Source of the DNA: Bacillus sp. CH140a_4T
GTDB taxonomy: Bacteria; Bacillota; Bacilli; Bacillales; Bacillaceae_G
DNA: 64,000 nucleotides
Assembly: GCF_008923725.1 (NCBI RefSeq)
Contig: NZ_WBPF01000005.1
Span: forward strand, 336,058 to 400,057
Direction: 5' to 3'
Below, piece by piece: positions 54,570 to 63,801 of this stretch (positions are counted from its first letter, which is position 1; every line of letters begins with the position of its first letter). A program made the translations under genes and the position numbers. A model generated the notes under the pieces. The model had not been told where the DNA came from. It did not search any database and was given only the letters and a program-made list of their open reading frames with translations.

Positions 54570-55950
54570 ATGGATGAAAACTATGATAAACAGAGGAAAT
54601 CTTTACAAGGGAAAGGCCTTAATGCAAATGAAGAACGTAATGAACAAGCTACACTTCACTCTCAAACAGTTGGTTCACGTGGACCTGTTCTAGAAGCAAG
54701 ATAGTGTACTTCACGAGACGTTACAAGAATTTATTCACGAAAAAATTTTAGAAAGACCTGTTCATGTAAAAGGATTTGGTGCGTTCGGTTATTTTCAAAC
54801 GATCTATCCTATGTCTGAACATACGAAACTAAGTTTTTTACAACATTCTAATGAGAAAGTTCCTGTTATGGTGCGATTTTCATTAGCTGTTAGTACGAAA
54901 GGCACTCCTGACACTTCTAGAAATGTACGCGGTTTTTCTACAAAGTTTTATACAAAGGAAGGCATTTTCGATCTTTTATGTAATCACATCCCTGTCTTTT
55001 CCGTTCGTGATCCAATGCGATTTCCTGAAACGATTCAAGCATTGTTACCTTCACCTAAAAATAACTTACTTGACCCTAATAGATTTTGGAGCTTCGTCGC
55101 TAAAGCACCTGAATCCATTCATTTCGTTGTCCATTTATATTCTGATGCTGGTACGGCCAAAAGTCTGCGCCACATCCCAGGACATAGTGTTAATACATAT
55201 GTTTGGAGAAATACAGAAGGCAACCGCAAATATGTAAAGTATCATTGGTACCCATTCGAAGGTGTACAATACATTACTAGTGAGGAAGCGAATAAATTGG
55301 CTGCCGAAAACCCTGATTATAGTGGGAAAGATTTATATGATGCAATTGCAAATGGTAAACCAGTGGAATACGGATTATATGTCCAGCTCATGGATCCGAA
55401 AGATGAAGAACATCTTCCTTATGACCCTTTAGATGATACAAAATTATGGGATGAAAAAACATATCCTCTTATACCAGTAGGCAAATTGGTATTAAACGAA
55501 AATCCTGAAAATTATATGGAAGAAGTAGAAAAAGTCGCCTTCTCCCCCTCTAATTTGCTAGACGGTGCAGAACTATCAGATGATAAAATGCTGCAAGGGC
55601 GCGCTAACATTTATAGCGATTCTCAAAGAAGAAGAATTGGACCTGAATTCCGCAAATTAGCGATTAACCAACAACGAAATTGGACACCTGCTAATCAAAT
55701 AACGAGCGGCGATGGAAGATACGTTGAAGGTAAACTTGAAAGAACTTCTATTACGAAACAGGATGACTTTACGCAGCCTGGTGAATTTTATGCGAAGTTA
55801 AAACCGATAGAAAAAGAACATCTTGCTGAAAACTTAGCTAGTGATTTAAAAGTTATCTCTGCTGATATTAGAAAGGTTGTTTTAGGGTATTTTCATAAAG
55901 TGTCTGCTGATTTGGTGAAGAGGATTGAAAGTGCGATGCAAAAGCTTTAA
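54570..55950 (+). pseudogene. Catalase with a +1 frameshift near the N-terminus
   Basis: Heme catalase (H2O2 dismutation) coded in two frames. Frame 1 starts at ATG 54570 (GGAGG 8 bases upstream) and reads GSRGPVLEAR then stops at TAG. Removing one G at 54696 restores PVLEQDSVLHETLQEFIHEK and continues to 55950, about 459 residues. All key parts remain in frame 2: distal His in RPVHVKGFGAFGYF, Asn in DLLCNHIPVF, RNVRGFSTKFYT, and the proximal Tyr in RANIYSDSQRRRIGPEF. Unless this is a sequencing error or programmed shift, only a 45-residue peptide is made. An internal ATG at 54811 lacks the catalytic His. Confidence 0.88.
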
Positions 55951-55956
55951 GTATAT

Positions 55957-55996
55957 AAAAAAACGTCATTTCAAAAATAAAAAATGACGTTTTTTT
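55957..55996 (+). terminator. Terminator downstream of the catalase pseudogene
   Basis: AAAAAAACGTCATTT (55957-55971) pairs with AAATGACGTTTTTTT (55982-55996). Confidence 0.88.
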
Positions 55997-56074
55997 ATGG
56001 CGAAATTACTAGGAATTTTTACCACTTCATTTGCAATTATTAACGAATTTTTCCTCACTTAAAATTCCTTTATT

Positions 56075-56602
56075 TCATTTTAGATTATGATATTCATTTC
56101 TCTTTTTCATATAATCTTTTTCACATTGCAACGGCTTGAATTTCACTTTTTTCCCTTTCTTCTTTTTCGTCTTTACAACGAGCCATTCCCCTTTTTCAAC
56201 ATCTAGTTTTAGGCGTTTCATTACATTGATATTATCTTTTTCTTTATAAAGTAAAAATGCTTCTTGAGCCCTCACAAATAAGCTGGGCTGCTCGCTAAAT
56301 CCACCACTATCATAAACTTTAGTTAGCGAATTATAATAAGAATCATTTTCCTTTCCACCATACATCAAATGGGCCGCATCCAGGTCTCTTTTACTTACTT
56401 CCCAAAAACTATGTTCATCAATATTTAAATTAAATGTGGATTTAATATCACTTATTATATTCTTCACATGCTTGTCATCTCGAATTTTCCTTTTTTCAAG
56501 ACAATCCGAAGTTAACTCTGGTGCATCCGTTTGAGAATGTACAACTTGTTGAATAGATACACATAATACAAATACGCTTAAAATGTATAATATTTTTTTC
56601 AT
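56075..56602 (-). CDS. Hypothetical secreted protein
   Basis: 175-residue protein with a signal peptide (MKKILYILSVFVLCVSIQQVVHSQ, cleavage near residue 24) and a mature basic, Lys-rich C-terminus (KTKKKKGKKVKFKPLQCEKDYMKKRNEY). Two cysteines (about 34 and 159) could form a disulphide. GAGGTG lies 9 bases before the ATG. No family recognised. Confidence 0.75.
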   Translation of the reverse strand: MKKILYILSVFVLCVSIQQVVHSQTDAPELTSDCLEKRKIRDDKHVKNIISDIKSTFNLNIDEHSFWEVSKRDLDAAHLMYGGKENDSYYNSLTKVYDSGGFSEQPSLFVRAQEAFLLYKEKDNINVMKRLKLDVEKGEWLVVKTKKKKGKKVKFKPLQCEKDYMKKRNEYHNLK

Positions 56603-56675
56603 ACTTACGTTTCACCTCAAATAATTTAGATACTATATTATTTGAGGCTTATAATATTCTTATGCTAACAATGTG

Positions 56676-56710
56676 AAAAGCCCTATAAATTAGACTTTTA
56701 TAGGACCTTT
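56676..56710 (-). terminator. Terminator of the adenine deaminase gene
   Basis: AAAG..CCTATAAA (56677-56689) pairs with TTTATAGG..CTTTC, U-rich end on the minus strand. Confidence 0.65.
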
Positions 56711-56714
56711 CATA

Positions 56715-58469
56715 TTAATATTGCTTTATCAAATTCACTGGTGAGTCTAGTACTTTACTACTTTTTACGTCATATAGTCCTATAGGCGTTACCCGTATAA
56801 AAGGCAAGTGCGTTGCAGAAAAGAACAAAATGGTAAATGCCGGATCGTCATACGCGTAGCCACGCTCTTGCAATAATTTCACCAACTGTTTCTCTTCCTG
56901 TATTAATTCAGTCATTTTTAACTTAGACATAATCCCGAGCAATGGTAATGCGATTTCGTGTAATACTTCATTCTTTTCAGCTATTACCATTCCCCCGCCA
57001 AGCTCTTTTACTCTATGAAAAGCTGTAAGCATATCTTCTTTATTCTTTCCAATAAGAATGATGTCGCCGGTACCAGAATATGAGCTAGCAAGACCACCTA
57101 GTTCTTTCGCAAACCCCTTTACAACTGTATTCACTCGCCACGTACCGTCACGAGCAATCATCATAAGAAAACACTCATCATGATCTAGTGAAAGTTCATC
57201 ACTGTTTAAATCAATATCAGTCGTGTATGGTTTTGTTATAACGTTATTTAATAATTGTATGCCCATTTTATTAGTAAAAATCATATCCTCTTTTTCTATA
57301 GACCAGTCTAATAATAATGGAGTTACTTTGAATTTACTCCAGTCTATTTGTACTGATTCATTTTTATTTATTCCGTCACGCTTCACCCATTTCCCCTTTG
57401 CAATTACACTTATTGGAACCGGATTTTCTTTACTTTCCAAAATATTAATATTAGCTATTCTACCTGTCGCAATTGAGCCATGTACATGTTCCATATTGTA
57501 ATAACGAGCGATATTATAGCTTGCCATATGATAAGCATCAATTATTGGCACTCCTTGTTTTATCGCGGTAGATATCATTACGTTTGTCATTCCACCTTCA
57601 TAGAATGAAGGATGTGAGCCGTCTGTAGTAAGAATGAATCTATCAAACTGTTTTACTCCTAGTTCCAACAATTCTTTCAGTAACACTTCTAAATCTGGGC
57701 GGATTGAAGAATTTCTTAAGGAAACCGTGTAACCTTGCATAAGACGAGCGAAAGCTTCTTGCCCTGTCATTGCCTCATGATCACAATCTGTACCTAACAG
57801 TTTTAACTTCGCCAATGTCGTTTCAGATGCTCCTGGAAAATGTCCTTCCACTTTTTTATGTAATCGTTTCGTTTCCTGCACCCAATGTAACATTTCATCA
57901 TCGCCATGTAATAACTTTGGCCACGCTGTTAGCTCGCCACCTTGAAGAACTGCTTTATGCTTAAGCCACTCTATTATTTCTTCACGATTAAATAAAGATT
58001 CCCCGTTTTGCAATTCAGTTTGTCCATCAAAACGACACCACCAATACATACTCGCTGGAATCTTTTCAAATTCATCTAATAAACGAAATGCTTCTTCACG
58101 TTGTAATGTGAAAAATAAAGTTAAATTATCATTAATAAAAGTCGTCGTCCCAAACTGCATCGCATACTTCGCTAAAGTTTCAGGATTATATAATTGATAT
58201 GGATGTGCATGCGGTTCTATGTAACCGGGTACGACATACTTTCCTTCGCAATCAACAACTTCACACTCCGTTAATTGCCCCGGCAGCTGCTCCCCTACGT
58301 ATACAATTCGATCATTATATATCCAAATGTGCGCTGTCATCCACTCGCGCATATAGGAATTTAAATAAGTTGCATTTTTCAATAAAATGTGTGGACTTCT
58401 TGTACCGTCTATTACTTCAACATGTTCTCTTAATTGCTTGTTACTCCATCTAAACTGATTTTCTCCCAA
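56715..58469 (-). CDS. adeC: Adenine deaminase (TTG start)
   Basis: 584-residue metal-dependent amidohydrolase converting adenine to hypoxanthine in purine salvage. YVVPGYIEPHAHPYQLYNPE (about 72-91) holds the HxH metal site; FGTTTFINDNLTL, EGHFPGASETTLAKLKLLGTDCDHEAMTG and the Asp motif FILTTDGSHPSF follow; the C-terminal FAKELGGLASSYSGTGDIILIG part is typical of AdeC. The TTG at 58469 has GGAGTG 7 bases upstream. No purine genes are nearby. Confidence 0.9.
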   Translation of the reverse strand: MGENQFRWSNKQLREHVEVIDGTRSPHILLKNATYLNSYMREWMTAHIWIYNDRIVYVGEQLPGQLTECEVVDCEGKYVVPGYIEPHAHPYQLYNPETLAKYAMQFGTTTFINDNLTLFFTLQREEAFRLLDEFEKIPASMYWWCRFDGQTELQNGESLFNREEIIEWLKHKAVLQGGELTAWPKLLHGDDEMLHWVQETKRLHKKVEGHFPGASETTLAKLKLLGTDCDHEAMTGQEAFARLMQGYTVSLRNSSIRPDLEVLLKELLELGVKQFDRFILTTDGSHPSFYEGGMTNVMISTAIKQGVPIIDAYHMASYNIARYYNMEHVHGSIATGRIANINILESKENPVPISVIAKGKWVKRDGINKNESVQIDWSKFKVTPLLLDWSIEKEDMIFTNKMGIQLLNNVITKPYTTDIDLNSDELSLDHDECFLMMIARDGTWRVNTVVKGFAKELGGLASSYSGTGDIILIGKNKEDMLTAFHRVKELGGGMVIAEKNEVLHEIALPLLGIMSKLKMTELIQEEKQLVKLLQERGYAYDDPAFTILFFSATHLPFIRVTPIGLYDVKSSKVLDSPVNLIKQY

Positions 58470-58635
58470 TGAATTTCACTCCACATCTAGTTACTATTTT
58501 TTATTAAAATAAAAATAATTAACAAACTAAAGTATTCTTCATCTATAACTCCCCTGTATAATCCCTATACCCTTCATTATATGAAACGATTACAAAAATA
58601 ACAATTTTCAGAATTCAAAACAAATGATTCTCAAT

Positions 58636-58668
58636 AAAAAAGGATGTCGTATAACCGACATCCTTTTT
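58636..58668 (-). terminator. Terminator of the serine hydrolase gene
   Basis: AAAAAGGATGTCG (58637-58649) pairs with CGACATCCTTTTT (58656-58668). The rest of the gap 58470-58760 shows no feature. Confidence 0.85.
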
Positions 58669-58760
58669 ATACTAAACTATACGATTAAATTACACTTGAT
58701 GTCATACTATGAATGCTAATACTGTCCTTAAAAGCAGGAGCCTATTCGCATTCTATTCAT

Positions 58761-59927
58761 CTATTTCTTAAATTCAATTTGCATCATTTTATTAAACTGT
58801 GTAGGAATATCAACCGGACCTAAAGCGTTCACATTGACAGCAAATGTATGCTTGCCTCCCATTACTCCGCCTGCAAAAGTCATAAACCCAGGAATTGATC
58901 CTCCGTGACCCCATACTGAGACACCATTTGGAAGTTTAGTCTCGTAGATTCCAAGACCATATCCATCACCAACCCCTTTTCCTTCTACAGGAACTGTAGT
59001 AAGCATTTCTTTTAGCTCACGTTCCTTCAGTAACTTACCACCTAGTAAGGATGAAAAGAACTTATTTAAATCGTCCGCATTAGAAATCATATCTCCAGCT
59101 GCATTAGCTAAACTCGGATTATAATACGTCATATCTTTCAATTCACTTTTTTCATCAATTTTCATATATCCACGAGCATGATTCTTACCTGGAATAACAG
59201 GTGAATTCCCTGGTAAAAACGTATTTGATAGATCCAAAGGTTCAATAATGCGCTTTTCGATTTCTTCTGCGTAACTATTACCCGTTATTTTTTCAATAAG
59301 CATTCCTAGTATTACGTATCCTGTGTTTGAATACGACCAACCTTTACCTGGCGAAAAATCTGGAGGTAGAGCAAGTCCTATCTTTACTATTTCTTCTGCT
59401 GTATACGTTTTTTTCGAATTCATAATATCAGCATCTTTTGACTTTAAGTATTCAGCTATACCACTCGTATGATTCAAAAGTTGACGTATCGTAATTAGAT
59501 TGCCATCATACCCATTTCCTTGAATGAGGCCTGGCAGCCACTTTTCAATTGAATCGTCAAGCTGCACACGATTTTCTCCTACTAATTGAAGAACAGTCGT
59601 AGCAGTAAAAGTCTTTGTCACGCTACCAATCCGAAAGCGATAATCCGATTTCATTGGTTGCTTACTATTTAAATCCGCGACACCAGCAGTATAACTACTA
59701 ATTTTTCCGCTATTATACGTCTTAGCTAATACCCCTGGTGCTCCAACTTGGATTGTTTCCTGCATGACTCGTTTCCAACCATTCCGATTCTTTTGATCAT
59801 GTGCTTGTGACGAACTAGAAATATTTTGAGTAGACTCTGCTTTCACAGTAAAACCTGGTGTGAATAAAGTAGTACCCGCTAATAAAACTGCCAAACTTGC
59901 TAACTTAATGGAATAACATTTTTTCAT
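58761..59927 (-). CDS. Secreted serine hydrolase of the beta-lactamase/PBP family (Adp-like)
   Basis: 388-residue exported serine hydrolase (class C beta-lactamase/DD-peptidase fold). Signal peptide ends near VKAEST. SxxK motif IGSVTKTFTA (Ser at about 98), YSNTGYVILG (YxN, about 192) and the HGG motif GVSVWGHGGSIPGF (about 338-351). Length and sequence resemble the alkaline D-peptidase/D-Ala-D-Ala carboxypeptidases of B. cereus. It may trim peptidoglycan or D-peptides; beta-lactamase activity cannot be excluded. AAAGGAG is 10 bases before the ATG. It shares a promoter architecture with the desaturase gene. Confidence 0.88.
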   Translation of the reverse strand: MKKCYSIKLASLAVLLAGTTLFTPGFTVKAESTQNISSSSQAHDQKNRNGWKRVMQETIQVGAPGVLAKTYNSGKISSYTAGVADLNSKQPMKSDYRFRIGSVTKTFTATTVLQLVGENRVQLDDSIEKWLPGLIQGNGYDGNLITIRQLLNHTSGIAEYLKSKDADIMNSKKTYTAEEIVKIGLALPPDFSPGKGWSYSNTGYVILGMLIEKITGNSYAEEIEKRIIEPLDLSNTFLPGNSPVIPGKNHARGYMKIDEKSELKDMTYYNPSLANAAGDMISNADDLNKFFSSLLGGKLLKERELKEMLTTVPVEGKGVGDGYGLGIYETKLPNGVSVWGHGGSIPGFMTFAGGVMGGKHTFAVNVNALGPVDIPTQFNKMMQIEFKK

Positions 59928-59983
59928 AAGGCTTTCTCTCCTTTATTCATATCGTATTGATTCAAGTTATACTTTCATCCTAA

Positions 59984-60030
59984 ATGATAAAACTCTCTTT
60001 TTTCTTATCCATTCCTTACGAAATACTTAC
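59984..60030 (-). promoter_or_regulatory. Serine hydrolase promoter with three 11-bp-spaced repeats
   Basis: Plus-strand CTTAT at 60004, CTTAC at 60015 and CTTAC at 60026, exactly 11 bp apart, preceded by CTCTTTTTTC (59995-60004). The minus-strand -10 TATCAT (59989-59984) is 14 bp from the first repeat, the same distance as in the des promoter. Confidence 0.65.
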
Positions 60031-60077
60031 TTTCAAAATTAGACGACCAGATGGGAAAAAGTAATGTATGAAAATAA

Positions 60078-60115
60078 AAAAAGATACCCATAGCAAACGC
60101 TTAGGGTATCTTTTT
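60078..60115 (-). terminator. Terminator of the nitroreductase/monooxygenase operon
   Basis: AAAAAGATACCC (60078-60089) pairs with GGGTATCTTTTT (60104-60115). Confidence 0.88.
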
Positions 60116-60122
60116 CACCAAA

Positions 60123-60416
60123 TTATTTTACTAACTCTCCATTATAAGCTTTTATATCAAGAGGAGCAGTTAAAAACTGTTTTACTTTACTAACGAAAGT
60201 TGTGAAGTGTTCACTCGTATTATGACTCGCAACTGCCTCTTCATCTTTCCATACTTCTACCATCGTATATACATTTTCTTTTTCGGTATCTTTATATAAG
60301 TCGTAAGATACATTTCCACTTTCTTCTCTTGAACCATGAAGTAGTGGCTGAATTTCTTCTAAAAATGATTGTTGTTTTGCTGGATCTACTTGAAATATTG
60401 CGTGAATAATAATCAT
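60123..60416 (-). CDS. ABM-fold quinol monooxygenase-like protein (YgiN/LsrG type)
   Basis: 97-residue ABM-fold protein: MIIIHAIFQVDPAKQQSF, ESGNVSYDLYKDTEKENVYTMVEVWKDEEAVASHNTSEHF and LTAPLDIKAYNGEL. This pattern is shared by YgiN quinol monooxygenases and by LsrG, the phospho-AI-2 isomerase. Next to a nitroreductase and a MarR regulator a quinone or electrophile role is more likely. Start 60416 has GAGAGGGG 7 bases upstream; the 60440 start precedes it. Confidence 0.83.
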   Translation of the reverse strand: MIIIHAIFQVDPAKQQSFLEEIQPLLHGSREESGNVSYDLYKDTEKENVYTMVEVWKDEEAVASHNTSEHFTTFVSKVKQFLTAPLDIKAYNGELVK

Positions 60417-60460
60417 GGTGTTTCCCCTCTCATATCTCACTTATTTCCGTATTGATAAAA

Positions 60461-61099
60461 TTACTTCCACTCAGCAACTTTTTCAATTGGAAGACGAACT
60501 GATTGGTATCCACTGTCAGCAGCTTTTCCGATTGAAATTAACATTACTGGTACGTGACGTTCTTTATCTAATCCGAATGCTTCTGCGATTTGGTCTTTTT
60601 CAAAACCACCAATTGGACAAGTGTCATAACCGTGAGCACGAGCTGCTAGCATAAATTGCATTGCTACAAGACCACCGTCAATTAGTACTGTATCTTTCAT
60701 TACGTCTGGTGTAACCATTGAGAAGTAACCTGAAAGTTTTTTCATTTGATCTTCTTTTACTTCGGCTGGCATTAAACCGCGCTCTACTGCTGTACCGTAA
60801 ATTTCTTCTGCGTTATCAAAGTTGTTCAAATCACCAAATACAGCAATCATCGCTGAAGATGTTTCTACTTGAGATTGATTAAATTTCGCAAGTGGCGCAA
60901 GTGTTGCTTTCGCTTCGTCACTTTCAATTACTAAAAATCTCCATGGTTGCATGTTCACAGATGATGGGGCAAGTGTTGCTTCTGTAAGAATTTCTGTCAT
61001 TTCTTCTTTGCTAATTTTCACTGATGTGTCGTATTTACGGATTGAACGACGTCCTGTTAAAATTTCGTTAAAATCATTTGTTTTTACTGAGTTAGTCAT
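60461..61099 (-). CDS. NAD(P)H nitroreductase, YdgI-like
   Basis: 212-residue FMN-dependent oxidoreductase: FNEILTGRRSIRKYD (10-24, FMN phosphate), APSSVNMQPWRFLVIES (about 44-60), and AARAHGYDTCPIGGFEKDQIAEAFG (about 152-176). It probably reduces quinones or nitro compounds. Encoded 17 bp downstream of a MarR regulator, the same pairing as ydgI-ydgJ of B. subtilis. GGGAG lies 8 bases before the ATG. Confidence 0.9.
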   Translation of the reverse strand: MTNSVKTNDFNEILTGRRSIRKYDTSVKISKEEMTEILTEATLAPSSVNMQPWRFLVIESDEAKATLAPLAKFNQSQVETSSAMIAVFGDLNNFDNAEEIYGTAVERGLMPAEVKEDQMKKLSGYFSMVTPDVMKDTVLIDGGLVAMQFMLAARAHGYDTCPIGGFEKDQIAEAFGLDKERHVPVMLISIGKAADSGYQSVRLPIEKVAEWK

Positions 61100-61116
61100 A
61101 GTTGTATTCTCCCTTT

Positions 61117-61545
61117 TTATAGTTCTTTTATATTTTCTTGAATGTGATTTAACATAGTTAAAAGATTATCGCGCTGTTCTTCGCTTAACCCTTTAAACGC
61201 TGACGCTGCAAAACGTTCCTTTTCCTCTTGAAATGCCTGAATTTTATTTCGTCCCTCTTCAGTAAGAGAAACTAGCGTAATTCTGTTATCGTCTGGATTT
61301 TTACGTCTTACAATCATTTCATTTGCCTCAAGCTGCTTTAAATGTCTTGTAATCGCAGCATTATCAATATTCACTTCTTGCTGAAGTGCTTTTTGACTAA
61401 TTTCACCTACTTCATATAACTGAAGTATAAGCTCTAATCGAGACTGGCTCATACCCGTACACCCTTCAAACTTCGAACTTACTTCTTTATTTAGAAAGTG
61501 TAATTTATATAAAATAATCGCTTCTTTTGAGCATGAACTTGTCAA
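61117..61545 (-). CDS. MarR-family regulator, YdgJ-like (TTG start)
   Basis: 142-residue winged-helix regulator: ISQKALQQEVNIDNAAITRHLKQLEANEMIVRRKNPDDNRITLVSLTEEG (about 49-98) is the MarR DNA-binding domain with the DNR wing. One Cys near the N-terminus (Cys5) and Cys29 could be redox sensors. TTG start at 61545 lies 6 bases after AAAGGAGG. Probably represses itself, the nitroreductase and the monooxygenase. Confidence 0.9.
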   Translation of the reverse strand: MTSSCSKEAIILYKLHFLNKEVSSKFEGCTGMSQSRLELILQLYEVGEISQKALQQEVNIDNAAITRHLKQLEANEMIVRRKNPDDNRITLVSLTEEGRNKIQAFQEEKERFAASAFKGLSEEQRDNLLTMLNHIQENIKEL

Positions 61546-61578
61546 ACTATCCCTCCTTTACATACAAAAATAAAACGT

Positions 61579-61605
61579 TTGATGTATCAATAGTTGATAT
61601 GTCAA
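61579..61605. promoter_or_regulatory. MarR operator candidate: two 12-bp palindromes
   Basis: TTGATGTATCAA (61579-61590) and TTGATATGTCAA (61594-61605) start 15 bp apart, upstream of the MarR gene. On the minus strand the second contains TTGACA, a likely -35 element, so binding would block transcription. Confidence 0.6.
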
Positions 61606-61745
61606 TTAATATAATCTATATCGATTTAGAATGCAAGCATTTTGTTTTATTTATATTTTTTCCAAATTAAGGCGCTTTGTCGCGTTACAAAAAAGGTTAA
61701 TTGCACTATAATAGTACTAATTTAAATGACTGGAGAGTGATTGGA

Positions 61746-61871
61746 ATGCGGCAATACACAAATAGAAATGAGGAAACAAAAATGGAAAATGAAATGAGGA
61801 TATTCACATATGACAACAATAAATATAGGAATTGTCGCGCACGTAGACGCTGGCAAGACGAGTTTGACTGA
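61746..61871 (+). CDS. Possible upstream ORF overlapping the tet-like gene
   Basis: ATG at 61746, with GGAGAGTG 8 bases upstream, opens a 41-codon frame (MRQYTNRNEETKMENEMRIF...) ending in TGA at 61869-61871, overlapping the first 62 bp of the tet-like GTPase in another frame. The best ribosome binding site in the region belongs to this ORF. The C-terminal part is Arg-rich (RARRRW). It may be a leader peptide coupling or sensing ribosome stalling. Confidence 0.4.
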   Translation: MRQYTNRNEETKMENEMRIFTYDNNKYRNCRARRRWQDEFD

Positions 61872-63753
61872 GCGTATTCTTTATGAAACGAATGTGATTA
61901 AAGAAATTGGCCGAGTTGATAGTGGTAATACGCAAACTGACTCAATGGAATTAGAAAGGCAGCGCGGAATTACGATTAAAGCATCTGTCGTTTCTTTCTG
62001 TATCAATGACTTAAAAGTAAATGTTATAGATACACCTGGACACGCTGATTTTATCGCTGAAGTGGAGCGATCATTCCGGGTTCTAGACGGTGCAATTTTA
62101 GTTATTTCTGCCGTTGAAGGTGTGCAAGCACAAACAAAAATTTTAATGCGAACATTACAGAAACTAAACATACCAACAATATTATTCGTAAATAAAATTG
62201 ATCGTAGCGGTGCAAATACTGAAAAGGTTATGAAGCAAATAAAAGAGGTTCTTTCAAATGAAGCGTTCCCTTTCTACTCTGTAGAAAACGAAGGAACAAA
62301 GGAAGCACGAATTATTGAATACAAATCATATGACGCTTGTATGGAACTGTTAGCACCATATAATGAATCATTACTTGCGTCATATGTAAATGACGAAATC
62401 GTACCGGACACATTATTAAGAGAAAAACTCATTACACAAATAGCACAAGCAAATGTGTTCCCTATCTTTTTTGGATCAGCCATGACAGGTATGGGTGTAA
62501 CTGAACTGCTCGAAAATATTTCAGACTTAATTCCCGCTAATAAGTCGGCAGAAAATGAAGTATTATCCGGTGTTGTGTTTAAAATTGAACGTGAATCTTC
62601 TGGGGAAAAGATTGCATATGTAAGAGTTTTTTCTGGTAACTTACAAGTTAGAAAATATGTTGATATACAGCGTGGAGAGTCTCTACCACATAAGGAAAAA
62701 ACAAAAAAAATGTGCATGTTTCATATTGGAGATACTTTACAAACTTCTACCGTTCCTAGCGGAGAATTTTGCAAAGTGTGGGGACTGAATGATATTAAAA
62801 TTGGTGATATTATCGGTGAACGAACTCATTATATAAAAGATATTCACTTTGCGGAACCACAAATGGAAGCTGCTATTGAAGCATTACCAAAAGAACGAAT
62901 TCATGATCTATACGCTGCACTTATGGAGCTATGTGAAGAAGATCCGCTCATAAAAGTGTGGAAAGATGATATTCATCATGAACTATATATTCGCCTTTTC
63001 GGTGAAGTACAAAAAGAAGTAATTGAAACAACTCTTTTGGAGAAATATAATTTGCAAGTTACTTTCTCAAATACGCGGGTTGTATGTATTGAGAAACCGA
63101 TTGGCATAGGGAATAGCGTTGAAGTAATGGGCGAAAAAGCGAATCCATTTTACGCAACAATTGGTTTTAAAATCGAACGTGGTGAACTTAATTCTGGCAT
63201 AACATATAAGTTAGGTGTTGAACTTGGATCACTGCCTTTAGCATTTCATAAAGCAATTGAAGATACTGTATTTCAAACGTTAAAACAAGGTTTGTACGGA
63301 TGGGAAGTTACGGACATTATCGTCACGTTAACCCATACAGGTTATGCTAGTCCTGTTACAACAGCGAGTGACTTTAGAAACTTAACACCACTCGTTTTAA
63401 TGGATGCTTTAAAGCAAACCGAAACATGTGTATATGAACCAATTAATGAATTTGAATTAACTGTACCGGAACATGCAATTAGTACCGCAATGTATAAATT
63501 AGCTGCTATTCCAGCAACTTTTAGCGAGCCTATATTACACAATTTTTCTTACCAGTTATCAGGGTCATTACCTGTTGCGAAAACAGAGCATTTTAAGCGA
63601 ATGCTTCATTCATTTACAGAAGGAGAAGGTATATTTACAACGAAGCCATCTGGTTACAAAGAACTGAAGGCTCCCTTCCCTATTCGAAAACGTGTTGATT
63701 ATAATCCGCTGAATCGTAAAGATTATTTACTTCATGTGCTGAAGGCTTATTAA
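61810..63753 (+). CDS. Tet(M)-like ribosomal protection GTPase
   Basis: 647-residue EF-G-like translational GTPase of the TetM/TetO/TetP group, which removes tetracycline from the ribosome. G1 AHVDAGKTSL (10-19), G2 region RQRGITIKAS, G3 DTPGHADF (about 74-81), G4 NKID (about 128-131), then EF-G domains II-V with the C-terminal LNRKDYLLHVLKAY. Whether this chromosomal copy confers resistance is unknown; B. cereus-group Tet-like GTPases are often annotated without phenotype. ATG 61810 has only a weak GAGGATATT site. Overlaps an upstream ORF. Confidence 0.87.
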   Translation: MTTINIGIVAHVDAGKTSLTERILYETNVIKEIGRVDSGNTQTDSMELERQRGITIKASVVSFCINDLKVNVIDTPGHADFIAEVERSFRVLDGAILVISAVEGVQAQTKILMRTLQKLNIPTILFVNKIDRSGANTEKVMKQIKEVLSNEAFPFYSVENEGTKEARIIEYKSYDACMELLAPYNESLLASYVNDEIVPDTLLREKLITQIAQANVFPIFFGSAMTGMGVTELLENISDLIPANKSAENEVLSGVVFKIERESSGEKIAYVRVFSGNLQVRKYVDIQRGESLPHKEKTKKMCMFHIGDTLQTSTVPSGEFCKVWGLNDIKIGDIIGERTHYIKDIHFAEPQMEAAIEALPKERIHDLYAALMELCEEDPLIKVWKDDIHHELYIRLFGEVQKEVIETTLLEKYNLQVTFSNTRVVCIEKPIGIGNSVEVMGEKANPFYATIGFKIERGELNSGITYKLGVELGSLPLAFHKAIEDTVFQTLKQGLYGWEVTDIIVTLTHTGYASPVTTASDFRNLTPLVLMDALKQTETCVYEPINEFELTVPEHAISTAMYKLAAIPATFSEPILHNFSYQLSGSLPVAKTEHFKRMLHSFTEGEGIFTTKPSGYKELKAPFPIRKRVDYNPLNRKDYLLHVLKAY

Positions 63754-63759
63754 ATAAAA

Positions 63760-63784
63760 AAAGAGGTGCAAATTGCACCTCTTT
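63760..63784. terminator. Bidirectional terminator after the tet-like gene
   Basis: AAAGAGGTGCAA pairs with TTGCACCTCTTT around one or more loop bases at 63760-63784, with A and T runs on both sides. Confidence 0.85.
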
Positions 63785-63801
63785 CTGCATGTATTGATAG
63801 G

